Shown here one piece after another: positions 7,835 to 18,001 of a DNA stretch of 35,367 nucleotides. A program made the translations under genes and the position numbers. The stretch is taken from assembly GCA_003987775.1 (NCBI GenBank), contig RXJD01000077.1, positions 1-35,367 on the forward strand, written 5' to 3'. How positions within the stretch are numbered: the stretch's first letter is position 1; the number at the start of each line of letters is the position of its first letter. This DNA is from Mycobacterium sp. (GTDB taxonomy: Bacteria > Actinomycetota > Actinomycetes > Mycobacteriales > Mycobacteriaceae). Below the pieces are notes generated by a model that did no database searches, had not been told where the DNA came from, and was given only the letters and a program-made list of their open reading frames with translations.

Positions 7835-8737
7835 ATGAAGCTCTCCTCTTTTTTGCGCGTCCACTGGGCCGCGGCCCGCGCTCTGCTGGTGCTGACCGTG
7901 ATCACCGGCCTGGCCTACCCGTTGTTCATCTGGCTTGTCGCGCAGCTCCCCGGGCTGCACGACAAGGCTGAGGGGTCGATCGTCAGTGCCGGCGGCAAGC
8001 CGGTGGGCAGCCGGCTGATCGGTCAGCTGTTCACCGACTCGCGCGGCAACCCGCTGCCGCAGTACTTCCAGAGCCGTCCGTCGGCGGCCGGCGCCGGTTA
8101 CGATCCGCTGTCGACCGGTGCGAGCAACCTGGGACCGGAGAGCATCGTGGACACCCTCGCCGCTACCGAAGACGGTTTCAAGCCCAGCCTGCTGACCCAG
8201 GTGTGCTCACGCAGCGTGGCCGTGGCCCGGACCGAGGATCTGGGGCCGGACGCCGGGCTGCGTCCGTTCTGCACCGGCGACGGTGTCGGGGCGGTGCTGT
8301 CGGTGATCGGTCCGCGCGACGCCCGCGGCGCCGTCCTGCACCCCACCCGGGTGGTCAGCGTCAACGAGCCGTGCCAGACGACGGCGGCGCCGTTCCTGAC
8401 CAGCTATGAAGGAGTGCGGGTGGAGTGCGCGAAGGCCGGCGAGGACTACTCCATCGGCCAGATCGTGCCGATCCGCGGCGCCGCGCCCGCCAACCCCGTC
8501 GTGCCGGCCGATGCGGTGACCACCAGCGCCAGCGGACTGGACCCGGACATCTCGGTCGCCTACGCCGACCTTCAGGTGCCGCGGGTGGCCAGGGCCCGCC
8601 ACATCAGCCCGGATCAGGTCCGGGAGGTGCTGGCCCAGTACCGCACCGGGCGCACACTCGGCTTCTTCGGCGAGCCCAGCGTCAACGTCTTGCAACTCAA
8701 CCTGCAACTCGACCGGCGATACCCGGTCACCGGCTAG
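7835..8737 (+). CDS. kdpC: KdpC, extended form with a four-cysteine insertion
   Basis: KdpC is the single-TM subunit that stabilises the KdpFABC complex and raises its ATP affinity. Here it has 300 residues, against about 190 in E. coli and M. tuberculosis. The canonical parts are intact: TM helix 17-39, YFQSRPSAAGAGYDPLSTGA (77-96) with SNLGP, then VPADAVTTSASGLDPDIS (223-240) and GFFGEPSVNVLQLNLQLD (276-293). Between residues about 105 and 220 lies an insertion with four cysteines (C124, C146, C180, C198) and motifs such as GDGVGAVLSVIGP and EGVRVECAKAGEDYSIGQ. It falls in the extracytoplasmic domain, so two disulfides are plausible. There is no frameshift and the composition resembles its neighbours. 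I vaguely recall longer KdpC forms in some actinobacteria, so it may be a lineage variant. Confidence 0.93.
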   Translation: MKLSSFLRVHWAAARALLVLTVITGLAYPLFIWLVAQLPGLHDKAEGSIVSAGGKPVGSRLIGQLFTDSRGNPLPQYFQSRPSAAGAGYDPLSTGASNLGPESIVDTLAATEDGFKPSLLTQVCSRSVAVARTEDLGPDAGLRPFCTGDGVGAVLSVIGPRDARGAVLHPTRVVSVNEPCQTTAAPFLTSYEGVRVECAKAGEDYSIGQIVPIRGAAPANPVVPADAVTTSASGLDPDISVAYADLQVPRVARARHISPDQVREVLAQYRTGRTLGFFGEPSVNVLQLNLQLDRRYPVTG

Positions 8738-8747
8738 GCGCGGGGGG

Positions 8748-11309
8748 ATGATGGTTGACGTGACCGACGTCAGCCTCGGCGAGCCCCGCGCCAAGCGCGG
8801 AGAGCTGCGTATCTACCTCGGCGCGGCACCCGGAGTCGGCAAGACCTACGCGATGCTCGGCGAAGCGCACCGGCGGTTGGAGCGCGGCACCGATGTGGTG
8901 GCCGCCGTCGTCGAGACGCACGGACGCGCGAAAACCGCTGAGCTGATTCGCGGCATCGAGACCATTCCGCCGCGCTACATCGACTATCGCGGCGGCAGTT
9001 TCCCCGAACTGGACGTGCCGGCCGTGCTGGCGCGCCACCCGCATGTCGTCCTGGTCGACGAGCTGGCCCACACCAACACGCCGGGCAGCAAGAACGCCAA
9101 ACGCTGGCAGGATGTCGAAGAGCTCCTCGACGCCGGAATCACGGTGATCTCCACGGTGAACATCCAGCACCTGGAGAGCTTGAACGACGTCGTCGCCCAG
9201 ATCACCGGTATCGAACAGAAAGAGACCATTCCGGACTCGATCGTGCGGCAGGCGTCGCAGGTCGAGCTCATCGATATCACGCCGGAAGCGCTGCGGCGCA
9301 GGCTTTCTCATGGCAATGTCTACGCACCGGAACGAGTCGACGCGGCGCTGTCCAATTACTTCCGCCCCGGAAACCTCACGGCGCTGCGCGAATTGGCGTT
9401 GCTATGGCTGGCCGACCAGGTCGACACCGCGCTGGCCAAATACCGCGCGGAGAACAAGATCACCGCGATGTGGGAAGCCCGCGAGCGTGTGGTGGTAGCC
9501 GTCACCGGCGGCCCGGAGTCAGAGACACTGGTGCGCAGGGCTTCTCGGATCGCGTCGAAGTCCACTGCCGAACTGATGGTGGTGCACGTCGTGCGCGGTG
9601 ACGGCCTCGCCGGCCTGTCCGAAGCCCGGATGGCCAAGATCCGCGAGCTGGCAAACAGTCTTGACGCCTCGCTGCACACCGTCGTCGGCGACGACGTGCC
9701 CAGTGCCCTGCTGGATTTCGCACGCGAGATGAACGCCACCCAGCTGGTGGTCGGCACCTCCCGCCGGCCCCGGTGGGCACGCATCTTCGACGAAGGGATC
9801 GGGCCCGCCATCGTCGAGCACTCCGGCAAGATCGACGTGCACATGGTCACCCACGAGGAGTCCAAGCGCGGAATTCGCACTGCCCCGATGTCGCGGCGGG
9901 AGCGCCGGGTGGCGTCCTGGCTGGCGGCTTTCATCGTGCCGTCGCTGATCTGCGGCGTGACGGTGGCCTGGCTGGACCGGTATCTGGACAACGGCGGAGA
10001 AAGCGCGCTGTTCTTCATCGGCGTGCTGTTGGTGGGTCTGCTGGGCGGCGTTGCGCCCGCTGTGCTTTCGGCAGTGCTGTCCGGCCTGCTGCTGAACTAC
10101 TTCCTGATCACGCCCCGGCACAGCTTCACCATCGCCGAGCCGAACAGCGCGGTGACCGAACTGGTGCTGCTGTTGATCGCGGTGGCGGTCGCGGTGCTGG
10201 TCGACGGGGCGGCCAAACGTTCGCGCGAAGCGCGCCGTGCCGCCCAGGAGGCGGAACTGCTCACGCTGTTCGCCGGATCCGTCTTGCGCGGCGCAGATTT
10301 GGACACCTTGCTGGAGCGGGTGCGCGAAACCTATTCGCAGCGGGCGGTCAGCATGTTGCGCGAAGACACTGTCGAAGGCCGTGCGCGAAGCCAGGTGGTC
10401 GCCGCGGTCGGTAAGGATGCCTGCACCACGGTCGATTCCGCCGACACCGCGATCGAGGTTGGGGACGACGAGTTCTGGATGCTGCTGGGTGGCCGGCGGC
10501 TTTCTGCCCGGGATCGCCGGGTGTTGCATGCCGTCGCGACCCAGGCGGCAGGCCTGATCAAGCAACGTGAGCTTGCCGACGAAGCCAGCCGCACCGAAGC
10601 GATCGTGCGCGCTGACGAACTCCGTCGCTCATTGCTGTCGGCGGTCAGCCACGACCTGCGAACACCGTTGGCGGCGGCCAAGGTTGCGGTGTCCAGCCTG
10701 CGGTCCGGCGATGTGGCCTTCTCTGCCGAGGACACCGCTGAGCTGCTCGCCACCATCGAGGAGTCCATCGACTCGTTGACCGCTTTGGTGGGCAACCTGC
10801 TCGACTCGTCGCGGCTGGCCGCCGGGGTGGTGCACCCCGAATTGCACCGGGTGTACCTGGAGGAAGTGGTGCAGCGCGCGTTGGTCAGTATCGGCACGGG
10901 CGCCACCGGGTTCTTCCGGTCGGCGATCGACCGCGTCAAGGTCGACGTCGGCGACGCGGTGGCGATGGCCGATGCCGGTCTGCTGGAACGAGTGCTGGCC
11001 AACCTGATCGACAATGCGCTGCGCTACGCCCCCGAGTGTGTGGTGCGGGTGAATGCGGGCCGGGTGGGCGAACGGGTGCTGATCAACGTCATCGACGAGG
11101 GCCCGGGCATCCCGCACGGGGCCGAAGAGCAGATCTTCGAGGCCTTCCAGCGTCTCGGCGACCACGACAACACCACCGGTGTCGGCCTGGGCATGTCGGT
11201 AGCCCGTGGCTTCGTCGAGGCCATGGGCGGCACGATCACCGCCGGCGACACCCCCGGCGGTGGGCTGACCGTGGTGGTGGATCTGGCCGCGCCGCAGGAG
11301 ATCTCATGA
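8748..11309 (+). CDS. kdpD: KdpD, K+/turgor sensor histidine kinase
   Basis: An 853-residue KdpD with the family's full architecture. An N-terminal KdpD domain has Walker A GAAPGVGKT (25-33) and a Walker B-like DELAHTNTPGSKN. A universal-stress-protein domain follows (about 245-365, starting RVVVAVTGGPESE), then the four-helix DUF4118 membrane domain (about 385-490), a GAF-like linker, HisKA with H635 (SAVSHDLRTPLA), and HATPase with NLIDNALRYAPE, DEGPGIPHG and GVGLGMSV. KdpD phosphorylates KdpE under K+ limitation. The start is ambiguous between ATG 8748 and ATG 8751, preceded by a G-run at 8742-8747. The gene begins 10 bases after kdpC and ends in an ATGA overlap with kdpE. Confidence 0.96.
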   Translation: MMVDVTDVSLGEPRAKRGELRIYLGAAPGVGKTYAMLGEAHRRLERGTDVVAAVVETHGRAKTAELIRGIETIPPRYIDYRGGSFPELDVPAVLARHPHVVLVDELAHTNTPGSKNAKRWQDVEELLDAGITVISTVNIQHLESLNDVVAQITGIEQKETIPDSIVRQASQVELIDITPEALRRRLSHGNVYAPERVDAALSNYFRPGNLTALRELALLWLADQVDTALAKYRAENKITAMWEARERVVVAVTGGPESETLVRRASRIASKSTAELMVVHVVRGDGLAGLSEARMAKIRELANSLDASLHTVVGDDVPSALLDFAREMNATQLVVGTSRRPRWARIFDEGIGPAIVEHSGKIDVHMVTHEESKRGIRTAPMSRRERRVASWLAAFIVPSLICGVTVAWLDRYLDNGGESALFFIGVLLVGLLGGVAPAVLSAVLSGLLLNYFLITPRHSFTIAEPNSAVTELVLLLIAVAVAVLVDGAAKRSREARRAAQEAELLTLFAGSVLRGADLDTLLERVRETYSQRAVSMLREDTVEGRARSQVVAAVGKDACTTVDSADTAIEVGDDEFWMLLGGRRLSARDRRVLHAVATQAAGLIKQRELADEASRTEAIVRADELRRSLLSAVSHDLRTPLAAAKVAVSSLRSGDVAFSAEDTAELLATIEESIDSLTALVGNLLDSSRLAAGVVHPELHRVYLEEVVQRALVSIGTGATGFFRSAIDRVKVDVGDAVAMADAGLLERVLANLIDNALRYAPECVVRVNAGRVGERVLINVIDEGPGIPHGAEEQIFEAFQRLGDHDNTTGVGLGMSVARGFVEAMGGTITAGDTPGGGLTVVVDLAAPQEIS

Positions 11310-11986
11310 CCCGCGTACTGGTCATCGACGACGAGCCACACATCCTGCGGGCGCTGAAGATCAACTTGACGGTCCGCGGATACGAGGTGACCACCGCGTC
11401 CACCGGCGCCGGGGCGCTGCGCGCGGCCGCCGAGCATCCCCCCGACGTGGTGATCCTCGATCTCGGGCTGCCGGACATCTCGGGGATCGACGTGCTGGCC
11501 GGCCTGCGCGGCTGGCTCTCCGCCCCGGTGATCGTGCTGTCGGCGCGCAGCGACTCGGCGGACAAGGTGGAGGCCCTGGACGCCGGAGCCGACGACTATG
11601 TGACGAAACCCTTTGGTATGGACGAGTTTCTGGCCCGGTTGCGGGCGGCGGTGCGGCGCAATACGGCGGCCTCCGAGATCGACCAGCCGGTGATCGAAAC
11701 CGCGGCTTTCACCGTCGATCTGGCAGCGAAAAAGGTGACCAAGGACGGCGCGGAGGTGCATCTGACACCGACCGAGTGGGGAATGCTGGAGGTGCTGGTT
11801 CGCAATCGAGGCAAGCTCGTCGGTCGCGAGGAACTGCTCAAGGAGGTGTGGGGTCCTGGGTATGCCACCGAAACCCATTATCTGCGAGTCTATTTGGCGC
11901 AGCTACGGCGCAAGCTCGAGGCCGACCCGTCGCATCCCCGGCATCTGCTGACCGAATCGGGGATGGGCTACCGCTTCGAGGCCTGA
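11306..11986 (+). CDS. kdpE: KdpE, OmpR-family response regulator of the kdp operon
   Basis: A 226-residue response regulator. The receiver domain has D8/D9, phosphoacceptor D52 (VVILDLGLPD) and K101 (YVTKPF); a winged-helix DNA-binding domain follows, with LTPTEWGMLEVLVRN, an Arg/Leu-rich recognition helix (LRVYLAQLRRKLE) and a terminal GMGYRFEA. The ATG at 11306 overlaps the kdpD stop (ATGA), so sensor and regulator are coupled. T100 sits next to the conserved Lys; I recall that M. tuberculosis KdpE is phosphorylated at this position by a Ser/Thr kinase, but only the residue is seen here. KdpE should activate the kdp promoter upstream of 3886. In M. tuberculosis kdpDE is divergent from kdpFABC, whereas here it ends the same operon. 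Confidence 0.96.
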   Translation: MTRVLVIDDEPHILRALKINLTVRGYEVTTASTGAGALRAAAEHPPDVVILDLGLPDISGIDVLAGLRGWLSAPVIVLSARSDSADKVEALDAGADDYVTKPFGMDEFLARLRAAVRRNTAASEIDQPVIETAAFTVDLAAKKVTKDGAEVHLTPTEWGMLEVLVRNRGKLVGREELLKEVWGPGYATETHYLRVYLAQLRRKLEADPSHPRHLLTESGMGYRFEA

Positions 11987-12065
11987 GTCGCACCCGCCAC
12001 GTCCGCCTCTATCCCTCTCGGTTTCCTGATGGCATCGAGCACTCCGAGATCCCGCATCGTGATTG

Positions 12066-12326
12066 CTAATCCTCGGACGAGGCGCATTCGCGATCGTTGA
12101 TCGCGTCGCCCGGCACTCGGAGGTCCTTGGTGTCAACGAACACCAGCGACCCGTCGTCGAGGAGGACGGCCCAGCGACGACTTGCGTCGACGATATGAAC
12201 GTCACCGATTCGGACGGCGTAGCCGGCGGTTTCGGCGAAATCCTCCACGATCGTCCCGTCGCGATCGCCATCGCTGCCGCGACAGACGAGGACACGTTGA
12301 CCCGTCAGAAATTGACTATCGTCCAT
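12066..12326 (-). CDS. Small conserved hypothetical protein (86 residues)
   Basis: I do not recognise a named family. From the ATG at 12326 the product is 86 residues, soluble and acidic. It has a beta-rich pattern (GQRVLVCRGSDGDRDGTIVEDF, AVRIGDVHIVDASRRWAVLLDDGSLVFVDTKDL) that suggests a small SH3-like or KOW-like barrel. A TTG start at 12335 would add three residues. An AACTTA at 12335-12340 reads TAAGTT on this strand, a good -10 hexamer that would give a transcript starting almost at the ATG (leaderless). The gene converges on kdpE with a 79-base gap. The ordered amino-acid pattern argues that it is real. Confidence 0.6.
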   Translation of the reverse strand: MDDSQFLTGQRVLVCRGSDGDRDGTIVEDFAETAGYAVRIGDVHIVDASRRWAVLLDDGSLVFVDTKDLRVPGDAINDRECASSED

Positions 12327-12584
12327 GGTTGTCAAACTTACTGTGCGATGACCGGTCCCGTCTGCAGGATATGCGAGACGATTCGATTACACCTCTTGAT
12401 TACCGAGCCGGACGTCGAGAATTGACGAGACTTTACCCTTATCAATGCTGAGGGCTCGGAGTATATTTTCGAAATTGAGGTAACTTTTAAAAACGGATGC
12501 GCCGGCTGAGGACAACACCATTCCGGCTAGCCGGAAAGATGCCCGACAAAGATCGCACGGGCGCCGGACGATCCTTTCCGCGAG
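12327..12584. other. AT-rich intergenic region with a 16-base perfect palindrome
   Basis: No gene is visible. The stretch 12350-12500 is much more AT-rich than the rest of the window. TTCCGGCTAGCCGGAA at 12521-12536 is a perfect 16-base palindrome without loop. It lies just past the 3' end of the TetR gene, which reads towards it. It could be an operator or a downstream hairpin; no T-run follows on either strand. Confidence 0.4.
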
Positions 12585-13193
12585 CTATCTCCCGGTTCGC
12601 TCGACCAGCGGGGCTATCAACCTGGCAAGATCCGCTGCCACGTCCCGGCCGGGCTCGGGGGGCATGGAGATGTAGCTCAGGCACAGCCTGGCGATCGCCC
12701 GGGTCACGACACCGGCGTCGTCGTCCGCGCCCACCGGCCAGGTCTGGTCGAACGCGATCAGCAGTCGCGTCGACGCCCGGCTGACAATGGGCGCGCTGTC
12801 CGTGGTGACGAGCTGCAGCAGGTCTGGTTTGGCAACGCCGGTCAACAGCGAGATCACCAGAGGGTCGGCCGCCGACTCGGTGAAGAATGCCCGGAAGGCA
12901 TGCAAGAGGGCATCGTGGACGTTGCCGCTCTTGGCGTCCAGAGCGGCCTTTACGGAGTCGACGAGCTGGTCAGCCAGTCGCAGCGCATACCCCTGCGCCA
13001 GGCCCTGGCGGGAGCCGAACTCGTTGTAGATGGTCTGCCGGCTGATCCCCGCCGAGCGCGCGACATCGGACAGCGTGATAGCGGACCAATCGCGGGTGAG
13101 CAGCAGCTGCCGCATCGCGTCCAGTATCGAATCGTGCAGAACAGGGGTGCTCCCGCGCCGCAATGTAGCGCCCGCATCAGAGAGCCTGATCAC
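12585..13193 (-). CDS. TetR/AcrR-family transcriptional regulator, AlkX-like
   Basis: A 202-residue TetR regulator from a GTG at 13193, supported by a GGGGGG run 5 bases upstream. The N-terminal HTH is clear: AITLSDVARSAGISRQTIYNEFGSRQGL (about 38-65). The ligand domain ends in RLCLSYISMPPEPGRDVAADL, a motif I associate with the mycobacterial regulator next to alkane hydroxylase genes (AlkX, Rv3249c). That family answers hydrophobic ligands. No alkB, rubredoxin or transporter gene is adjacent, so the target is unknown and may be the gene itself. The promoter region upstream holds two dyads (see 13194-13626). The family call is certain; the AlkX likeness is an impression from the C-terminus. 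Confidence 0.85.
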   Translation of the reverse strand: MIRLSDAGATLRRGSTPVLHDSILDAMRQLLLTRDWSAITLSDVARSAGISRQTIYNEFGSRQGLAQGYALRLADQLVDSVKAALDAKSGNVHDALLHAFRAFFTESAADPLVISLLTGVAKPDLLQLVTTDSAPIVSRASTRLLIAFDQTWPVGADDDAGVVTRAIARLCLSYISMPPEPGRDVAADLARLIAPLVERTGR

Positions 13194-13626
13194 GGCGTCC
13201 CCCCGATGCCCTGCGCGGCAGGTGGGCCCGCGGCACCGGGCGGTTCTTGCACACCGGAATTTCCTACCCGCCAGCGAGTAGCAGACAATTCATACACTGG
13301 CGCCTCCTCGTCTTCCGTATCCACTTGGCTAGCCATCCGAGGCGAATGGCAGAATACGAGCACGGTAGATAAATCGAACTAGGTCGGCGATGGCGAACGG
13401 CCTTTGTTCGCACTCGTCCACAAATTTTTCCCAGATCAACAGAATGCCTCGGTGATGTTGAGGACCGATCGTACAGCATGCAAACAACCCGGCGACTGAA
13501 GATTATGTTCGGTGTTTTAATTTGATCAGTTCCGGCACCATTAAGACGGACCTGTCTTATCTTTGACGTAATGGTTTCGGCGGCCTGGTTGCCCGGTGGT
13601 GCCCGAAGTGAGGCCGGGCCCCGTGA
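13194..13626. other. Non-coding stretch between TetR and ppx2 with two dyads
   Basis: No convincing gene is found in 433 bases; the longest frame (minus, 13479-13264) has no protein-like pattern. Two dyads are visible: GCGAAC (13393-13398) / GTTCGC (13406-13411), and TAAGAC (13542-13547) / GTCTTA (13554-13559). The second forms an 18-base palindrome of the size TetR dimers bind, but it is about 350 bases from the TetR start. Confidence 0.4.
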
Positions 13627-14571
13627 CTACGCGATCGACAGGACAATTCCGTCCAGGATGTCGTGTTCACTGACGACCAGCTCCGAAATGCCGGTCTGCG
13701 AACGCAATTCCCGCGCCAATTCCTGAACCACGATCGCCCCGCCACCGATCACGTCGACGCGGCCCTCATGCATCGGCCCCAGCGCGGCCCGCTCCGCCCT
13801 GGTCATGGTGATCAGCCGGTCACACACCGCCATCAAATCGTCCAACGGCACCCGCGAAAGATGAATCACCGCAGGGTCATAGCGCGTCAGACCGTGCGCC
13901 AGCGCCGACAGCGTGGTCATTGTCCCGGCCAGCCCGACCCACGTCCGCGCCCCGGCCACCGGTACCGCGCGCAGTGCGACGTCGAGTCGCTCGCGGACCA
14001 CCTCGCGGGCCGCCGCCACCTCGTCCGGCGCCGGCGGATCGGAATGCAGACACCGTTCGGTCAACCGGACACAACCGATGTCAGCCGAGTAGCTGGCCAC
14101 GATGTCATCGGTCGCCTCACCGAGCACAATTTCCGTCGACCCCCCACCCAGGTCGACCACCACGAAAGGCGCATCCGCCCGGTCCAAGTCGCCGACCGCG
14201 CCGCGGAAGGACAGTGCGGCCTCCTCGGCGCCGGTGATCACTTCGGCGATCGACCCCGGAATCACGGCGCCCAGCACGTCGGCAGTCATTGCGAAGAAGA
14301 CGTCACGATTGGCGGCGTCCCGAGTCGCCGATGTCGCGACCATCCGTACCCGCGAGACATCATGCGTCCGAAGCAATTCGGCATAGTCGACCAGCGCCGC
14401 GCGGGTCCGGGCAATCGCCTCGGGGGCGAACTCGCCGGTCGCGTCGACGCCCTGACCGAGCCGCACGATGCGCATCTCGCGATGCACGTCGTGCAGCCGC
14501 TCCCCCTCGACGTCGGCGATCAGCAACCGAATCGAGTTGGTACCACAGTCGATACCGGCGAGTCTCGTCAC
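13627..14571 (-). CDS. ppx2: Ppx2-type exopolyphosphatase / Ppx-GppA family phosphatase
   Basis: A 314-residue ASKHA-fold phosphatase (M. tuberculosis Rv1026 has about 319). Nucleotide-binding motifs are intact: phosphate 1 LAGIDCGTNSIRLLIADV near the N-terminus and phosphate 2 VVDLGGGSTEIVLG in the middle. The family hydrolyses polyphosphate and/or pppGpp. Rv1026 orthologues are short Ppx2 forms lacking the C-terminal HD domain, and so is this one. The GTG at 14571 overlaps the stop of DUF501 (GTGA), which fixes the start; the frame continues upstream to 14700 but that part lies inside DUF501. It is the last gene of the mfd-to-ppx2 cluster. Confidence 0.93.
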   Translation of the reverse strand: MTRLAGIDCGTNSIRLLIADVEGERLHDVHREMRIVRLGQGVDATGEFAPEAIARTRAALVDYAELLRTHDVSRVRMVATSATRDAANRDVFFAMTADVLGAVIPGSIAEVITGAEEAALSFRGAVGDLDRADAPFVVVDLGGGSTEIVLGEATDDIVASYSADIGCVRLTERCLHSDPPAPDEVAAAREVVRERLDVALRAVPVAGARTWVGLAGTMTTLSALAHGLTRYDPAVIHLSRVPLDDLMAVCDRLITMTRAERAALGPMHEGRVDVIGGGAIVVQELARELRSQTGISELVVSEHDILDGIVLSIA

Positions 14572-15059
14572 AGCCACTGCCCCCCGATCAAAGCGGCCGC
14601 CGCACCGGACTCCGCGGCCAGCAGCGCCAGCGCCTCGTCGCCGAAGGGATTGAGACCCGGGCCCTTGGCCAGTGAGTGCGCAATCAGCACATGCAGGCAT
14701 TTCACCCGGTCCGGCATACCGCCACCGGAGAAGGTGGTGCCCAACGACTCGATCGCGTCCCGCTCGGCCAGATAGGACTCGTGCGCGCGTCGGTATGCGA
14801 CGGCCAAATCCTCGCTGCGGCAGAGCCTTTCGGTCATATCCCGCATCAGTCCGGTCGTCTCCAATCGGCTCGCCGCCGCGGTGAGCACCGGGTGCGTCAG
14901 GTAGTACAACGTCGGAAACGGTGTGCCGTCGGGAAGTTTCGGCGCGGTCTTCACCACCCCCGGCTCACCGTCTGAGCAGCGGTAGGCGATCTCCAGCACA
15001 CCACGAGGCTCGCGACCCAGCTGGCGGGCTACCGCCTCCAGGTCAGCCGGATCAACCAC
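14568..15059 (-). CDS. DUF501 family protein (Rv1025-like)
   Basis: The protein has 163 residues from a GTG at 15059, 8 bases inside the end of the ftsB-like gene. The sequence starts VVDPADLEAVARQLGREPRG and carries the DUF501 core: GVVKTAPKLPDGTPFPTLYYLTHP, then a Cys-containing C-terminal half (GGMPDRVKCLHVLIAHSL). The function is unknown, but the gene is nearly always next to enolase, ftsB/divIC and ppx in actinobacteria. The open frame continues upstream to 15182 with an Arg/Pro-rich shadow of the ftsB-like gene, so the short form is preferred. Coupled to ppx2 by GTGA. Confidence 0.9.
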   Translation of the reverse strand: MVDPADLEAVARQLGREPRGVLEIAYRCSDGEPGVVKTAPKLPDGTPFPTLYYLTHPVLTAAASRLETTGLMRDMTERLCRSEDLAVAYRRAHESYLAERDAIESLGTTFSGGGMPDRVKCLHVLIAHSLAKGPGLNPFGDEALALLAAESGAAAALIGGQWL

Positions 15060-15738
15060 CGGGCGACGGCGGGTTGGGCGGTGCCGGCTCGGGAGGCGGC
15101 CCGGCCGCCGGCGGCAGGTGCGGCGCGTCGGCGATGGTGTGCCACAGCGAGGTGTACCAGGGCTCGTTCTTCGGAGCGCCACCCACTTCCGCGCCGGGCT
15201 GCGGGGTTGCCGCCGTGCCAGGCGGAAGCTGGACCTGGAACGGAATATCTCCGGGCTTGACGAATCCGAGGCGCTCGCGCGCCTGCGCCGCGATATACGC
15301 GGGGTCTGCCAACTGGCCCTTGCGTTGTTCCAGATCCGCGATCTGGCGACGCAGCGCGGCCTCGGTCGCCGACAGTTGCGCCATCTCGGTGCGCTGGGAG
15401 AAGTACGTTCGCACCGGTCCGGCGATGGTCAGCGTCAGCACACACACGACCGCGGCCAGGATCGCGGCCCGCCGAGCGGTGAATCCCAGCCGCTGATCCG
15501 ATCTCTGCTCAACGGATTCGGTGAAGGATCGCTTGATCGGGTCCACGACGTGCTCGTGCAACGAACCGGTAGACCGGCTTTCGTCGGGAGCCGTCTGCGC
15601 AGGCTTCGAGACGGGCCGCGAAACAGGACTGGCGTAGGACTTCGAGGCACCGCCGGAACGACGTGCCCGAGCCGAATCACCCGGCTTCCCCGGCCGGGAG
15701 GCCGGGGCACGCCGCTTCGGATCGGGCTTGGGAGACAA
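15052..15738 (-). CDS. FtsB/DivIC-type septum formation protein (Rv1024-like)
   Basis: The layout is a ~95-residue basic disordered cytoplasmic tail (KRRAPASRPGKPGDS...), one TM helix (RRAAILAAVVCVLTLTIAG), a coiled coil (EMAQLSATEAALRRQIADLEQRKGQLADPAYIA) and the DivIC/FtsB signature ARERLGFVKPGDIPF. A Pro-rich tail ends PPNPPSPGG. Proteins of this kind bind FtsL and FtsQ at the divisome. The start is debatable: a TTG at 15738, directly after the enolase stop, gives 228 residues, the length I recall for Rv1024. An ATG at 15786 would overlap eno by 47 bases. Neither has a strong ribosome-binding site. It follows eno in the same operon and overlaps DUF501. Confidence 0.85.
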   Translation of the reverse strand: MSPKPDPKRRAPASRPGKPGDSARARRSGGASKSYASPVSRPVSKPAQTAPDESRSTGSLHEHVVDPIKRSFTESVEQRSDQRLGFTARRAAILAAVVCVLTLTIAGPVRTYFSQRTEMAQLSATEAALRRQIADLEQRKGQLADPAYIAAQARERLGFVKPGDIPFQVQLPPGTAATPQPGAEVGGAPKNEPWYTSLWHTIADAPHLPPAAGPPPEPAPPNPPSPGG

Positions 15739-15739
15739 G

Positions 15740-17814
<2,075 letters not shown>

Positions 17815-18001
17815 GAACTCTCCCTGTCGATCTCCCTATTGGGGGCATCTCACCCTTTTCGGCCTAGATCATCGTCCCATGAGTCGCGGCGGTACCCGGC
17901 TCGCCGAACCGCATAGCACACAACGCAGTAGCGGTCATCGACCCAGGAGCTGGCTGTTTGTGGAGGTTCTCTGAGTTGTCGCAAACCTGGCCGAAAACCC
18001 C

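Noticed and set aside
13264-13479. 71-residue minus-strand frame upstream of the TetR gene
   Set aside because: Mixed Arg/Ser composition without pattern and no ribosome-binding site; treated as non-coding.
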